Origin: Nocardioides islandensis
GTDB taxonomy: Bacteria; Actinomycetota; Actinomycetes; Propionibacteriales; Nocardioidaceae
Reading direction: 5' to 3'
Assembly (NCBI RefSeq): GCF_015352455.1
Contig: NZ_JADKPN010000001.1
Span: 992,001 to 1,056,000 of the forward strand
DNA: 64,000 bases
The notes beneath the pieces were generated by a model. That model had not been told where the DNA came from, made no database searches, and worked only from the letters and a program-made list of their open reading frames with translations. Both the position numbers and the translations under genes were made by a program. Positions 48,613 through 56,645 of the stretch are shown here, one piece after another. Positions within the stretch are counted from its first letter, which is position 1. Each line of letters opens with the position of its first letter.

Positions 48613-50190
48613 TCAGCGGATGACCGTGAACACCTGCGACTTCCCGATCGCGTGGTAGCTGTCGTCGTCCATCAGCCGGGCGATGTACCTCCCCGGCTCC
48701 AGCGGCCAGGACTGCGAGCCCTCGCCGAGGTAGGTGTCCGCGCTGAACAGCACCGACCCGATCACGCGGGCCCGCGTGTAGCGGTAGGCCAGGTACGAGC
48801 CGGGTCCCGGACACACCTCGCCGCACCGCATCAGCCCCACCCAGTCGAGCTGCGTGCCGGGGGCGCCGTCGAAGCGCACGCGGATCGCCTCCCCGACCCG
48901 GTACGTCGTGCGGTCGGTGCGCAGGGCCGCTCCCGCGCCCGGCGGGTACACCCAGACCGGGGTCCGGTAGATGACCCGCCCGCCACTGGACATCACCACG
49001 TCGTAGCGACCGCGTCCCAGGCCGTCGGTCGACAGCCGCAGGACGCCCGACGGGTCCTCATTCGTGGAGCGGGCGTTCAGCAGCGGGGAGCCCAGACGAC
49101 GCTGGAACGCGAGCTTCTCGTCGGCGTTGCCGCGGCCCGAGTACGTGACCTGGACCGACCCCGGTCCGGCGGTCAGCCGGCGCCGGGCCGGCGACATGAG
49201 CGGCCGGAACGTGGGCGCGCGGACGTCGAAGGTCGACACCACGCCGCGGTGGTCGGTCGGGTACGGGTCCGCGAACGCCAGGTCGACCTGCGAGTTGCCG
49301 CGCTCGCCCACGAGGCGGCTGTCGACCGTGGTCACCGGGCCGGCGTGCAGCACCCAGTCGATGCGGTCGGGGAAGTCGTGCTTCCTGGTCTCGGGCCCCC
49401 CGGGGGACCAGGTGTACCCGGGGTCCGCAACCGGGTCGGGGTGGACGTCGCGGTAGGAGTCGCCGAAACCGGCGTTCGCCAGGGCCCGGCTGGCCGGCCA
49501 GTCCACGGCGTACGGCACGTCGGCGCGAGCCTCGGCCACCGCCGGCGTCCAGTCCAGGTGCGACGGGCTGTTGAAGTCGCCGGTGAGGAACACCGGGATG
49601 CCGCCCCGGGCGAGCTCGGGCAGCACTCGCAGCACCTCGACGAGCGCCTTCTTGCGCAGGGTGCGCTCGAGCCCCATCACCTCGTCACGCGACCAGCCCT
49701 TGCGCACCTGGTACGGGCCGTACGGCGTCGACGGCAGGTGCACGTTCGCCACCGCGACCACGTGGCCGGGCACCGGCATCACGAACGTGTAGAGGCCGCC
49801 GGCGGCTCCGGGGTCGAGGATGGGGAACCGCGAGATGACGTGGGCCCGCGGGTCGGCGTACCAGCCGAGCAGCCTCGCGAGCCGCTGTGTGTTCCGCTCG
49901 GGCTCCTGCACGCCGACGACGTCCGCGCCGCTCGCGGCGATGATCTTCGCCAGCCGGTGGAGTGCCTGCGGACAGGCGTTCGCCTTCGGGCACCAGTCGC
50001 TGGTCGCCAGGTCGAAGTCGTCGCCGCCGTAGAAGATGTTCTGCGACATCACCGAGATGCGGACCGTGGGAGCCGCCCGCTCGGCGTCGGCCGCCCGGAC
50101 GGGACCTGCCACGCCCGCGACCACCCCGGCCAGCGACGCGACGAGGGCGAAGGCCAGGGCGACGACCCAGGAGGGACGGGGGGTTCGCAC
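48613..50190 (-). CDS. Secreted endonuclease/exonuclease/phosphatase-fold protein
   Basis: A 525-residue exported protein. GTG 50190 gives a signal peptide (VRTPRPSWVVALAFALVASL...VRAADA). The EEP domain (residues 50-320) has SVMSQNIFYGGDDF, VVGVQEPERN, VFLTGDFNSPSHLDW and TDHRGVVSTF, the Asn, Glu, Asp-Asn and Asp-His metal/catalytic sites of the DNase I-like superfamily. The C-terminal 200 residues contain two probable beta-sandwich modules. Substrate (nucleic acid, phosphodiester or sphingolipid) cannot be decided. In-frame codons upstream to 51459 are a shadow of the acuC gene. Divergent from acuC. Confidence 0.85.
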   Translation of the reverse strand: MRTPRPSWVVALAFALVASLAGVVAGVAGPVRAADAERAAPTVRISVMSQNIFYGGDDFDLATSDWCPKANACPQALHRLAKIIAASGADVVGVQEPERNTQRLARLLGWYADPRAHVISRFPILDPGAAGGLYTFVMPVPGHVVAVANVHLPSTPYGPYQVRKGWSRDEVMGLERTLRKKALVEVLRVLPELARGGIPVFLTGDFNSPSHLDWTPAVAEARADVPYAVDWPASRALANAGFGDSYRDVHPDPVADPGYTWSPGGPETRKHDFPDRIDWVLHAGPVTTVDSRLVGERGNSQVDLAFADPYPTDHRGVVSTFDVRAPTFRPLMSPARRRLTAGPGSVQVTYSGRGNADEKLAFQRRLGSPLLNARSTNEDPSGVLRLSTDGLGRGRYDVVMSSGGRVIYRTPVWVYPPGAGAALRTDRTTYRVGEAIRVRFDGAPGTQLDWVGLMRCGEVCPGPGSYLAYRYTRARVIGSVLFSADTYLGEGSQSWPLEPGRYIARLMDDDSYHAIGKSQVFTVIR

Positions 50191-50214
50191 CCGCCGAGTA
50201 TGTCGCTCACGCGG

Positions 50215-50220
50215 TACGTT
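50215..50220 (+). promoter_or_regulatory. -10 box of a leaderless promoter for the acuC-like gene
   Basis: TACGTT lies exactly 6 nt before the ATG at 50227. Confidence 0.5.
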
Positions 50221-50226
50221 CGGCAG

Positions 50227-51411
50227 ATGGAGTGCTCCGGCCCGTCCAGCGTGGTGTTCGACTCCTCGCTGACGGCGTACGACTTCGGGCCCTCCCACCC
50301 CATGTCGCCGCTCCGCGTCGACCTCACCATCCGGCTGGCCCGGGAGCTCGGGGTCCTCGAACGGCTGACCGTCGTACCGGCGCCGTTCGCCGACGACGCG
50401 CAGATCGCGACGGTCCACGACGACGAGCTCATCGACGCGGTCACCCGCGCCGGCAAGGACCCCTCGTCGATCGGGTTCGACGACCACGGCCTCGGCACCG
50501 ACGACAACCCGGTGTTCGCCGACATGCACCAGGCCGCCGCGCACGTCGTGGGCGCCAGCCTCGAGGCCTTCCGCCAGGTGCACTCCGGGCAGAGCCTGCA
50601 CAGCGCCAACATCGCCGGCGGGCTGCACCACGCGATGCGCGACCGGTCCAGCGGCTTCTGCATCTACAACGACATCGCCGTCGGCATCCAGTGGCTGCTC
50701 GACCAGGGCGTCCAGAAGGTGGCGTACGTCGACGTCGACGTCCACCACGGCGACGGCGTGGAGGCGATCTTCTACGACGACCCGCGGGTGCTGACGATCT
50801 CCCTCCACGAGACCGGGCAGATGCTCTTCCCCGGCACCGGCTTCCCGACCGACTCCGGCGGTCCGGGCGCCGAGGGCACCGCCGTCAACGTCGCGCTGCC
50901 GCCCGGCACCGCCGACGCCGGATGGCTGCGCGCGTTCCATGCCGTCGTGCCACCGCTGCTCCGGGCCTTCCAGCCCGAGGTGCTGGTGACCCAGCACGGC
51001 TGCGACTCCCACATGGAGGACCCGCTCGCCCACCTGATGCTGTCCGTCGACGGTCAGCGGGCGTCGTACCTCGCCCTCCACGAGCTCGCGCACGAGGTGT
51101 GCGGCGGTCGCTGGGTCGTCACCGGCGGCGGCGGGTATGCGCTGGTCGACGTCGTCCCGCGGGCCTGGACGCACCTGCTCGCGATCGTGTCCGGGCAGCC
51201 CATCGACCCGCACACCGACACCCCGGCCGCGTGGCGCGACCACGTGCACACCACGCTCGGCCGGCAGGCGCCGTTCCGGATGACCGACGGCCGTACGCCG
51301 GCCTACCGGGACTGGTCCGAGGGGTATGACCCGGACGCCTGGCTGGACCGCACGATCGAGGCCACGCGGACCGAGGTCTTCCCCTGGCACGGGCTGGTCC
51401 CGGACCTCTGA
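50227..51411 (+). CDS. acuC: AcuC-type protein deacetylase (histone deacetylase family)
   Basis: A 394-residue zinc-dependent deacetylase-fold protein. HPMSPLRVDLT, NIAGGLHHAMRDRSSGFCIYNDIAV (catalytic His-His), YVDVDVHHGDGVEAIFYDD (zinc Asp and His), SLHETGQMLFPGTG and GCDSHMEDPLAHL are the class I HDAC signatures. AcuC deacetylates and activates acetyl-CoA synthetase in bacilli; the equivalent role here is inferred. The ATG 50227 follows a TACGTT box by 6 nt. Next gene is 188 nt downstream. Confidence 0.9.
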   Translation: MECSGPSSVVFDSSLTAYDFGPSHPMSPLRVDLTIRLARELGVLERLTVVPAPFADDAQIATVHDDELIDAVTRAGKDPSSIGFDDHGLGTDDNPVFADMHQAAAHVVGASLEAFRQVHSGQSLHSANIAGGLHHAMRDRSSGFCIYNDIAVGIQWLLDQGVQKVAYVDVDVHHGDGVEAIFYDDPRVLTISLHETGQMLFPGTGFPTDSGGPGAEGTAVNVALPPGTADAGWLRAFHAVVPPLLRAFQPEVLVTQHGCDSHMEDPLAHLMLSVDGQRASYLALHELAHEVCGGRWVVTGGGGYALVDVVPRAWTHLLAIVSGQPIDPHTDTPAAWRDHVHTTLGRQAPFRMTDGRTPAYRDWSEGYDPDAWLDRTIEATRTEVFPWHGLVPDL

Positions 51412-51599
51412 GGGAATGACATGGATGTGACCCGGGAACGACTGGTTCAGACATGGCAAGGCGACACGCCGTGCCTCTCAGGTTTCTCTAGTCGAACCCT
51501 TCCCCACGAGTCACAGCAGGCGCTATGTTCACCGTGCGCGGGACGTGGAGTCACCGGTGGGGAAGCCGGTGCTGTCGCCGCAAGAGAGAACGGTGCGCC

Positions 51600-51815
51600 A
51601 TGACCCCCAGCGGAGAGAACCGCCCTGGAGACATCTCGGAAGTGAAGTTCCTGACCGTCGCCGAGGTCGCCGCCACCATGCGCGTCTCCAAGATGACCGT
51701 CTACCGCCTCGTCCACAACGGCGAGCTGCCGGCCGTGCAGGTGGGCCGCTCCTTCCGCATCAACGAGGACGACGTCAACGAGTACCTGCGCAAGAGCTTC
51801 TACAACGCTGGATAG
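51600..51815 (+). CDS. Excisionase-family HTH DNA-binding protein
   Basis: A 71-residue protein with a MerR/excisionase-type HTH_17 domain: VKFLTVAEVAATMRVSKMTVYRLVHNGELPAVQVGRSFRINEDDVNEYLRKS. It matches the small HTH protein that stands between proC and the bS22 gene in mycobacteria; it is not BldC. No phage or integrase genes are near, so it is a chromosomal regulator and not a true excisionase. A TATGTT box lies at about 51523-51528, leaving a 65-nt leader that holds a CACCGG/CCGGTG hairpin. Targets unknown. Confidence 0.88.
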   Translation: MTPSGENRPGDISEVKFLTVAEVAATMRVSKMTVYRLVHNGELPAVQVGRSFRINEDDVNEYLRKSFYNAG

Positions 51816-51844
51816 ATTTGCCTCTCCGCTTCGCTTCGAGGCGT

Positions 51845-51935
51845 GTCGGGCGCGCTGCAACGTCCCGCCTTTCCCTCCTCCGCTCGGTCGTTCCTCCCTC
51901 GCTCCGTCAGTCCAAGGCGCGACGGCGCGCCCGAC
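51845..51935. terminator. Long hairpin after the HTH gene
   Basis: GTCGGGCGCGC (51845-51855) pairs perfectly with 51925-51935, and CGTCCCGCCTT (51861-51871) pairs at ten of eleven positions with 51914-51924. A 42-nt pyrimidine-rich loop separates them. It fills the gap before bS22. Confidence 0.65.
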
Positions 51936-51981
51936 GAGACGATGGTGCGGGCGTGGATTAAGCCACCTGAGGCGGGCCCGT

Positions 51982-51987
51982 TAGGCT
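51982..51987 (+). promoter_or_regulatory. -10 box for bS22 and the downstream genes
   Basis: TAGGCT would start transcription near 51994, leaving a leader of about 49 nt with an AAAGG ribosome site. Confidence 0.35.
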
Positions 51988-52042
51988 GTCGGGGTCCCAC
52001 GGACTCGACCTGGGGCTCGACGAGCAGGTGAAAGGTTTCCGC

Positions 52043-52144
52043 GTGGGTTCCGTCATCAAGAAGCGCCGCAAGCGCATGGCGAAGAAGAAGCACCGCAAGC
52101 TCCTGAAGAAGACGCGCGTCCAGCGTCGCAAGCTCGGCAAGTAG
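52043..52144 (+). CDS. 30S ribosomal protein bS22 (AURKAIP1/COX24-like)
   Basis: A 33-residue, extremely basic protein: starts [20 protein letters not shown] and ends RVQRRKLGK, with 19 Lys/Arg. It is the actinobacterial mini-protein bS22 found bound to the 30S subunit in mycobacteria. The GTG start has AAAGG 7 nt upstream. Its place after the HTH gene and before the epimerase is the same as in mycobacteria. Confidence 0.92.
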   Translation: MGSVIKKRRKRMAKKKHRKLLKKTRVQRRKLGK

Positions 52145-52165
52145 GCCCGGAGCGGGGGTTCCCCG

Positions 52166-53209
52166 ATGGGCCGCGTCGTACTCGTCACCGGGGTCTCGCG
52201 TGACCTCGGACGCAGGTTCGCGCGCGTCCTGGCCACGACCGAGGGGATCGACCGCGTCATCGGCGTGGACGTCGTCCCGCCGCGCGGCGACGTCGGCGCG
52301 ATGTCCTTCATCCGCGCCGACATCCGCACGCCCGTGATCGCGAAGGTGATCGCGAAGGAGGACGTCGACACCGTCGTCCACATGAGCGTCATCGCCACCC
52401 CCGGCAGCGCCGGCGGTCGGTTGACGATGAAAGAGCTCAACGTCATCGGCACCATGCAGCTCCTCGCCGCGTGCCAGAAGGCGCCGTCGGTCAAGCACCT
52501 GGTCGTGAAGTCGACCTCGACCGTCTACGGCGCCAGCTCGCGCGACCCGGCGATGTTCACCGAGGAGATGCAGCCGCGTCGCAACCCCCGGTCGGGGTTC
52601 AGCAAGGACGCCGCCGAGATCGAGGGGTACGTCCGCGGCTTCGCCCGGCGGCGCCCGGACGTCCGGGTGGCCGTGCTGCGGCTGGCGAACGTCGTCGGCC
52701 CGCACGTCGTGAGCCCGATGACGTCGTACTTCCGGCTCCCCGTCATCCCGACCGTGCTCGGGTACGACGCGCGCATGCAGTTCGTGCACGAGTCCGACCT
52801 CGACCGGGTGCTCGAGCTGGCCGTCACCTCCGACGTCGAGGGCACCTACAACGTCGCCGGCGACGGCATCCTCATGCTCTCCCAGGCCGTGCGCCGCCTG
52901 CAGCGCGCGACCCTGCCGCTGCCCGGCTTCGCCGTCGGCCAGCTCGGCTCCGTGCTGCGCCAGATGCGGCTCGCCGACTTCTCGCCCGAGCAGCTCAGCT
53001 TCCTGACGTTCGGTCGCGGCATCGACACCACGCGGATGCGCACCGAGCTCGGGTTCGAGCCGGCCTACACGACCGAGGAGGCCTTCGCCGACTTCGCCGC
53101 CTCGATGCCGGCGGCCTCGCGCCTGTCCGGCTCGTTGACCGGGCGCGCCGTGAGCAGCCTCCAGGACCTGCTCCCCCCTGCGTCCGAGAAGGCGGGGGCC
53201 CGTGGCTGA
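52166..53209 (+). CDS. NAD-dependent epimerase/dehydratase family protein
   Basis: A 347-residue extended SDR. The nucleotide loop is VVLVTGVSRDLGRRFARVL, a variant of TGxxGxxG. STSTVYGASSRD gives the catalytic Ser and Tyr region, but the usual YxxxK is replaced by a SKDAAEIEGYVRG helix, so the catalytic assignment is uncertain. It corresponds to the mycobacterial gene once named galE2; the substrate is not known. It overlaps the acyltransferase by 8 nt. Confidence 0.85.
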   Translation: MGRVVLVTGVSRDLGRRFARVLATTEGIDRVIGVDVVPPRGDVGAMSFIRADIRTPVIAKVIAKEDVDTVVHMSVIATPGSAGGRLTMKELNVIGTMQLLAACQKAPSVKHLVVKSTSTVYGASSRDPAMFTEEMQPRRNPRSGFSKDAAEIEGYVRGFARRRPDVRVAVLRLANVVGPHVVSPMTSYFRLPVIPTVLGYDARMQFVHESDLDRVLELAVTSDVEGTYNVAGDGILMLSQAVRRLQRATLPLPGFAVGQLGSVLRQMRLADFSPEQLSFLTFGRGIDTTRMRTELGFEPAYTTEEAFADFAASMPAASRLSGSLTGRAVSSLQDLLPPASEKAGARG

Positions 53210-54374
53210 CGCCGAGATCATCCCGATCGGCACGCGCGGTCGCGCAGGCCGTGGTTCCGGCCGCGCCAAGCCGTCGTCGGCCTCGCGCAACCTGGCCGCC
53301 AAGCGCACGACAGCCAAGCCCGCCGCCAAGAAGGCCGCGCGTGTGACGAGCCGGCCGCGGGCCGTGCCCGACGCGATCGAGCAGGTGACGACCGAGGCGG
53401 TGCCCCAGCCCGCACCCACCGACGTACCTCCCGCAGCACCGAGGCCGGCGACCACCACCTCCGACCGCGGTCCGGTCGCGGGCATCTCGCCAGCGGGGTG
53501 GCTCGCGATGCTGGAGGCCGCCGCGCGCGAGGTGTTCGGCGACGACTGGGAGCCCCGGCTGGCCGAGGTGCTCGCGCTGCTGCGCCGGCGGTTGGCCGGG
53601 GAGTACGACGTCGACGAGTTCGGCTTCGACCCCGAGGTCACCGAGAAGCTGACCCTCGCCCTGCTGCGGCCGATCGCGGAGAAGTGGTTCCGCATCGAGG
53701 TGCGCGGCGTGGAGAACATCCCCGACGAGGGCGGCGCGCTCATCGTCTCCAACCACTCCGGCACGGTGCCGGTCGACGCACTGATGACGATGGTCGCGGT
53801 GCACGACCACACCGGGCGGTTCCTGCGCCTGCTCGGCGCGGACCTGGTGTTCAGGATGCCGTTCGTCGGCGAGATGGCCCGGCGCGGCGGGGCGACCCTG
53901 GCGTGCAACGAGGACGCCGAGCGGATGCTGAGCCGCGGCGACCTGGTCGGCGTCTGGCCCGAGGGCTTCAAGGGGATCGGCAAGCCGTTCAAGCAGCGTT
54001 ACAAGCTGCAGCGCTTCGGGCGCGGCGGCTTCGTGTCCGCCGCGCTGCGCACCGGCGTCCCGATCGTGCCGCTGTCGGTCGTCGGCGCCGAGGAGATCTA
54101 CCCGCTCGTCGGCAACGTGCCCGCGCTGGCCCGGCTGCTCGGCGTCCCCTACGTGCCGATCACGCCGCTCTTCCCCTGGCTCGGCCCGCTCGGCATGGTG
54201 CCGCTGCCGTCGAAGTGGCTGCTGGAGTTCGGCGAGCCGATCCGCACCGACGAGCTCGACGACGCCGCGGCCGAGGACCCGATGCTGGTCTTCAACCTCA
54301 CCGACCAGGTGCGCGAGACCATCCAGCAGACGCTCTACACGCTGCTGATGAAGCGCGAGTCGGTCTGGCGGTAG
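53202..54374 (+). CDS. Lysophospholipid acyltransferase-family protein
   Basis: A 390-residue protein. Residues 1-85 are Ala/Lys/Arg/Pro-rich and probably disordered. The acyltransferase domain follows: NHSGTVPVDALM (His185 and Asp192, spacing x6 as in the MGAT-like branch rather than the HX4D of PlsC) and WPEGFKGIGKPFKQRYKLQ. This branch acylates glycerolipids or related acceptors at the membrane. It starts 8 nt inside the epimerase gene, so the two are coupled, as in mycobacteria. It converges on the DUF5667 gene with 6 nt between stops. Confidence 0.87.
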   Translation: MADAEIIPIGTRGRAGRGSGRAKPSSASRNLAAKRTTAKPAAKKAARVTSRPRAVPDAIEQVTTEAVPQPAPTDVPPAAPRPATTTSDRGPVAGISPAGWLAMLEAAAREVFGDDWEPRLAEVLALLRRRLAGEYDVDEFGFDPEVTEKLTLALLRPIAEKWFRIEVRGVENIPDEGGALIVSNHSGTVPVDALMTMVAVHDHTGRFLRLLGADLVFRMPFVGEMARRGGATLACNEDAERMLSRGDLVGVWPEGFKGIGKPFKQRYKLQRFGRGGFVSAALRTGVPIVPLSVVGAEEIYPLVGNVPALARLLGVPYVPITPLFPWLGPLGMVPLPSKWLLEFGEPIRTDELDDAAAEDPMLVFNLTDQVRETIQQTLYTLLMKRESVWR

Positions 54375-54380
54375 CCCCCG

Positions 54381-55631
54381 TCAGGGGAGCAGGTCGCCGA
54401 GCGGGTCGGTGATCTCGGTGGGCAACGCGCTGCCGACGCCGCCGAGCAGCTGGGTGACGTCGACGGTGGGCAGCGCCACCAGGGTGGGACCGCTGGTCAG
54501 GTTGTTGATCAGCTGGGTCAGGTCGACCGTCGGCAGGACCACCGGCACCGTGGTCACGCCCCCGGTGGGGAGGGCGACGCCGGACGTCGGCACCCCGCCC
54601 GTGGGTACGACGGTCGGGACGCCGGTGGGCTCTCCGGTCGGGAGCACGGTCGGCGCACCCGTCGGGCCGCCGCCGGGACCCACGGTCGGCGACGGCTTGG
54701 TCACGCTGCCCGGGGGGAGCTCGGAGGCGTCCACGGACGGCAGGACCAGCCCGGGCAGCACGATGTCGGGGAGGTTCACGGCCGGCAGGGCGCCCGTGCC
54801 GAAGCCGGTGCCGATCGTGGGCAGCGTCGGGGCGATCGCGTCGAGGTCGGTGCCTGCGCAGGTCGGGCAGGAGAGCCTGGCCTGGTCGTCGATCCGCATC
54901 ACGGTGGTGACGGCGTGCACCCACTCGTCCTCGGCACTCTCGGGCAGCTGTCCGTCGAGGTCGGCGAGCGTCTGCATCGAGGACGCGGTGAACGTGCGCA
55001 CCTTGGCCACGTCGCCCGCGTCGCCCTTGTCGGAGTACGCCGCGAGCAGCAGGTCCGAGGCCTCGGTGGCCTGCTCCGTGAAGTCGTTGAGGGTGTCGGC
55101 GACCGCGGCCGGGTTGTCCTCGCCACGCCCGTCGCGGGCCAGCGCCTCGACCTCGGCGAGCCGCGTGGACGCGTTGGCCAGCACGGTCGAGCCCTTGCCG
55201 TCGTCGCCGACGCTGAACCCGGCCTGGGCGTTCTCGATGCCGCGCTTGAGCGGGTAGAGCGTGTCGCCCGGCAGCGCACCCTGGGCGACCACGGCCGTCG
55301 TCGCGGTCGCACCCACGAGGGCGAGGCCGCCGAGAGCGACGGCGAGCCGGCGCTCGCGCGGGTTGCGAACCCGGCCCGGGTCGACGGGTCGCAGCCGCAG
55401 CCGGTCGGCCTCGGCCGCGGCGACGACTGGCATCGCCGCGACCTCGGCCACCAGTCGAGACCTCAGGTCTGCGAGGAACTCGGGCCGAGCCACTGGCTCG
55501 GGCACGGCACGGAGCGCGCCGACCAGCTGCAGCAGGTCGTCGTACCGGTCGTCGTGCGCCCCCCGGGCAGACGAACCGTCGACGACAACCGCGAACTGCT
55601 CGGCGCGACGACGCGTCGCGTACGGGCTCAT
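54381..55631 (-). CDS. DUF5667 membrane protein, probable anti-sigma factor (RsbN-like)
   Basis: A 416-residue protein. The N-terminal 75 residues are cytoplasmic; one membrane segment follows at about 98-118 (RRLAVALGGLALVGATATTAVV). The outer DUF5667 domain starts GALPGDTLYPLKRGIENAQAGF. The C-terminal 170 residues are low-complexity Pro/Thr/Gly/Val (PTGEPTGVPTVVPTGG) that could span the wall, with a CPTCAG pair before it. It lies 147 nt downstream of a BldN-like sigma factor gene; in streptomycetes RsbN, with the same layout, holds BldN inactive. The role is inferred from this pairing. Confidence 0.75.
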   Translation of the reverse strand: MSPYATRRRAEQFAVVVDGSSARGAHDDRYDDLLQLVGALRAVPEPVARPEFLADLRSRLVAEVAAMPVVAAAEADRLRLRPVDPGRVRNPRERRLAVALGGLALVGATATTAVVAQGALPGDTLYPLKRGIENAQAGFSVGDDGKGSTVLANASTRLAEVEALARDGRGEDNPAAVADTLNDFTEQATEASDLLLAAYSDKGDAGDVAKVRTFTASSMQTLADLDGQLPESAEDEWVHAVTTVMRIDDQARLSCPTCAGTDLDAIAPTLPTIGTGFGTGALPAVNLPDIVLPGLVLPSVDASELPPGSVTKPSPTVGPGGGPTGAPTVLPTGEPTGVPTVVPTGGVPTSGVALPTGGVTTVPVVLPTVDLTQLINNLTSGPTLVALPTVDVTQLLGGVGSALPTEITDPLGDLLP

Positions 55632-55778
55632 CACAGAAGTCCTGTCAGGTCACTGGCTCCGGCGCCCCCGCCGGACACTGGCCTCAACGAGCCCGCTGAC
55701 CGCGTGGTTACGGCGTACTGGCGAGTAGTAAAGAGTGGACTGGTCCAGCCCGCCCGTGCGGCCCCGTGCGACTCCATG

Positions 55779-56552
55779 TCAGCCCCGGATCCCGTCGGGC
55801 AGCAGCTTGGCCAGGTTGCGCACGCCGCGCAGCTGGAGCTGCTTGACGGCGCCGTCCGAGCGACCCAGGACCGCCGCGGTCTCGGCGATGCTCATGCCCT
55901 GGAGGAACCGCATCACCAGGCAGTCGCGCTGCTCGGCCGGCAGCTCGGTGAGCGCCTCGAGCAGCGCCTCGTTGGTGATGCTGGTGAGGACCTCGTCCTC
56001 GGGCCCGTCGTGGGTGCCGTCGTCGTGGAGGCTCATGTCCTCCGTGGTCAGCTCCAGGCGGGTGCGGCCGGCCTTGAAGTGGTCGGTGCACAGGTTGCGC
56101 GCGATGGTCATCAGCCACGCGCCGAAGTCCTTGCCCTGCCAGCGGAACCCGCTCATGCTGCGCAGCGCCCGGAAGAACGTCTCGGACGTCAGGTCCTCGG
56201 CCAGCGTCTGCGAGCGGGTGCGGTGGAAGACGAACCGGTAGACCGAACCCTGGTAGTGGTCGAAGAGCATCCCGAACGCCTCGGCGTCGCCGTTGCGGGC
56301 GAGCTCGACGAGGGCGATCAACCGGTCCCGGTCGGCCGCGGACTCCTCGTTGGAGGTGGCGTACTTGCTGTCGTCGCCCCCGTTGTCGATGCCGTCGAAG
56401 TCCTGGCCGCTGGCCGGCTCAGCGATCGGGGCGCCGGCCATGAGGAGGTACCCGGGGCCGGCCAGCAGCCCGCGCTCCTCACGGATGACGGCGAGCACGA
56501 GCGCACGCAGGGCCTCGAGCCCCCGTGTCGCCGTGCCCGGAACTGGCTCCAC
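55779..56552 (-). CDS. ECF-type RNA polymerase sigma factor, BldN-like
   Basis: A 257-residue sigma factor with an N-terminal extension of about 75 residues, as in BldN. Sigma-2 region: AFGMLFDHYQGSVYRFVFHRT...LAEDLTSETFFRALRSM, then FRWQGKDFGAWLMTIARNLCTDHFKAGRTRLE; sigma-4 region: LPAEQRDCLVMRFLQGMSIAETAAVLGRSDGAVKQLQLRGVRNLAKLL. The match to BldN is strong and the neighbourhood (hemA, rex) is that of bldN in streptomycetes. The GTG start has GGGAAGGA upstream. In streptomycetes the role is development; here it must be something else or relict. Confidence 0.87.
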   Translation of the reverse strand: MEPVPGTATRGLEALRALVLAVIREERGLLAGPGYLLMAGAPIAEPASGQDFDGIDNGGDDSKYATSNEESAADRDRLIALVELARNGDAEAFGMLFDHYQGSVYRFVFHRTRSQTLAEDLTSETFFRALRSMSGFRWQGKDFGAWLMTIARNLCTDHFKAGRTRLELTTEDMSLHDDGTHDGPEDEVLTSITNEALLEALTELPAEQRDCLVMRFLQGMSIAETAAVLGRSDGAVKQLQLRGVRNLAKLLPDGIRG

Positions 56553-56575
56553 CCGCGGATCCTTCCCTGATACCG

Positions 56576-56595
56576 CTTACCCCAAGCAGGGTAAG
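56576..56595. promoter_or_regulatory. Palindrome upstream of the sigma factor gene
   Basis: CTTACCC (56576-56582) and GGGTAAG (56589-56595) form a perfect 7-6-7 palindrome, 24 bp before the start codon at 56552. Possible regulator site or leader hairpin. Confidence 0.45.
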
Positions 56596-56645
56596 TGGGT
56601 GGGAGACGGTTGGGAACCTGAATCGGGGTGAAGTGGCCCAGCCCA

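Noticed and set aside
51555..51591. GGGAAGCCGGTG...CTGTCGCCGCAAG resembling a cobalamin riboswitch fragment
   Set aside because: The central AATCCGG part and the B12 box are missing and the segment is too short; it is better explained as a small CACCGG/CCGGTG hairpin.
51421..51603. A 60-codon + strand frame before the HTH gene
   Set aside because: No ribosome site, no coding-like composition, overlaps the likely promoter and leader of the HTH gene.
51600..51815. The HTH protein as BldC or as a prophage excisionase
   Set aside because: The sequence differs from BldC, and no integrase or phage genes are nearby; it matches the chromosomal HTH gene before bS22.
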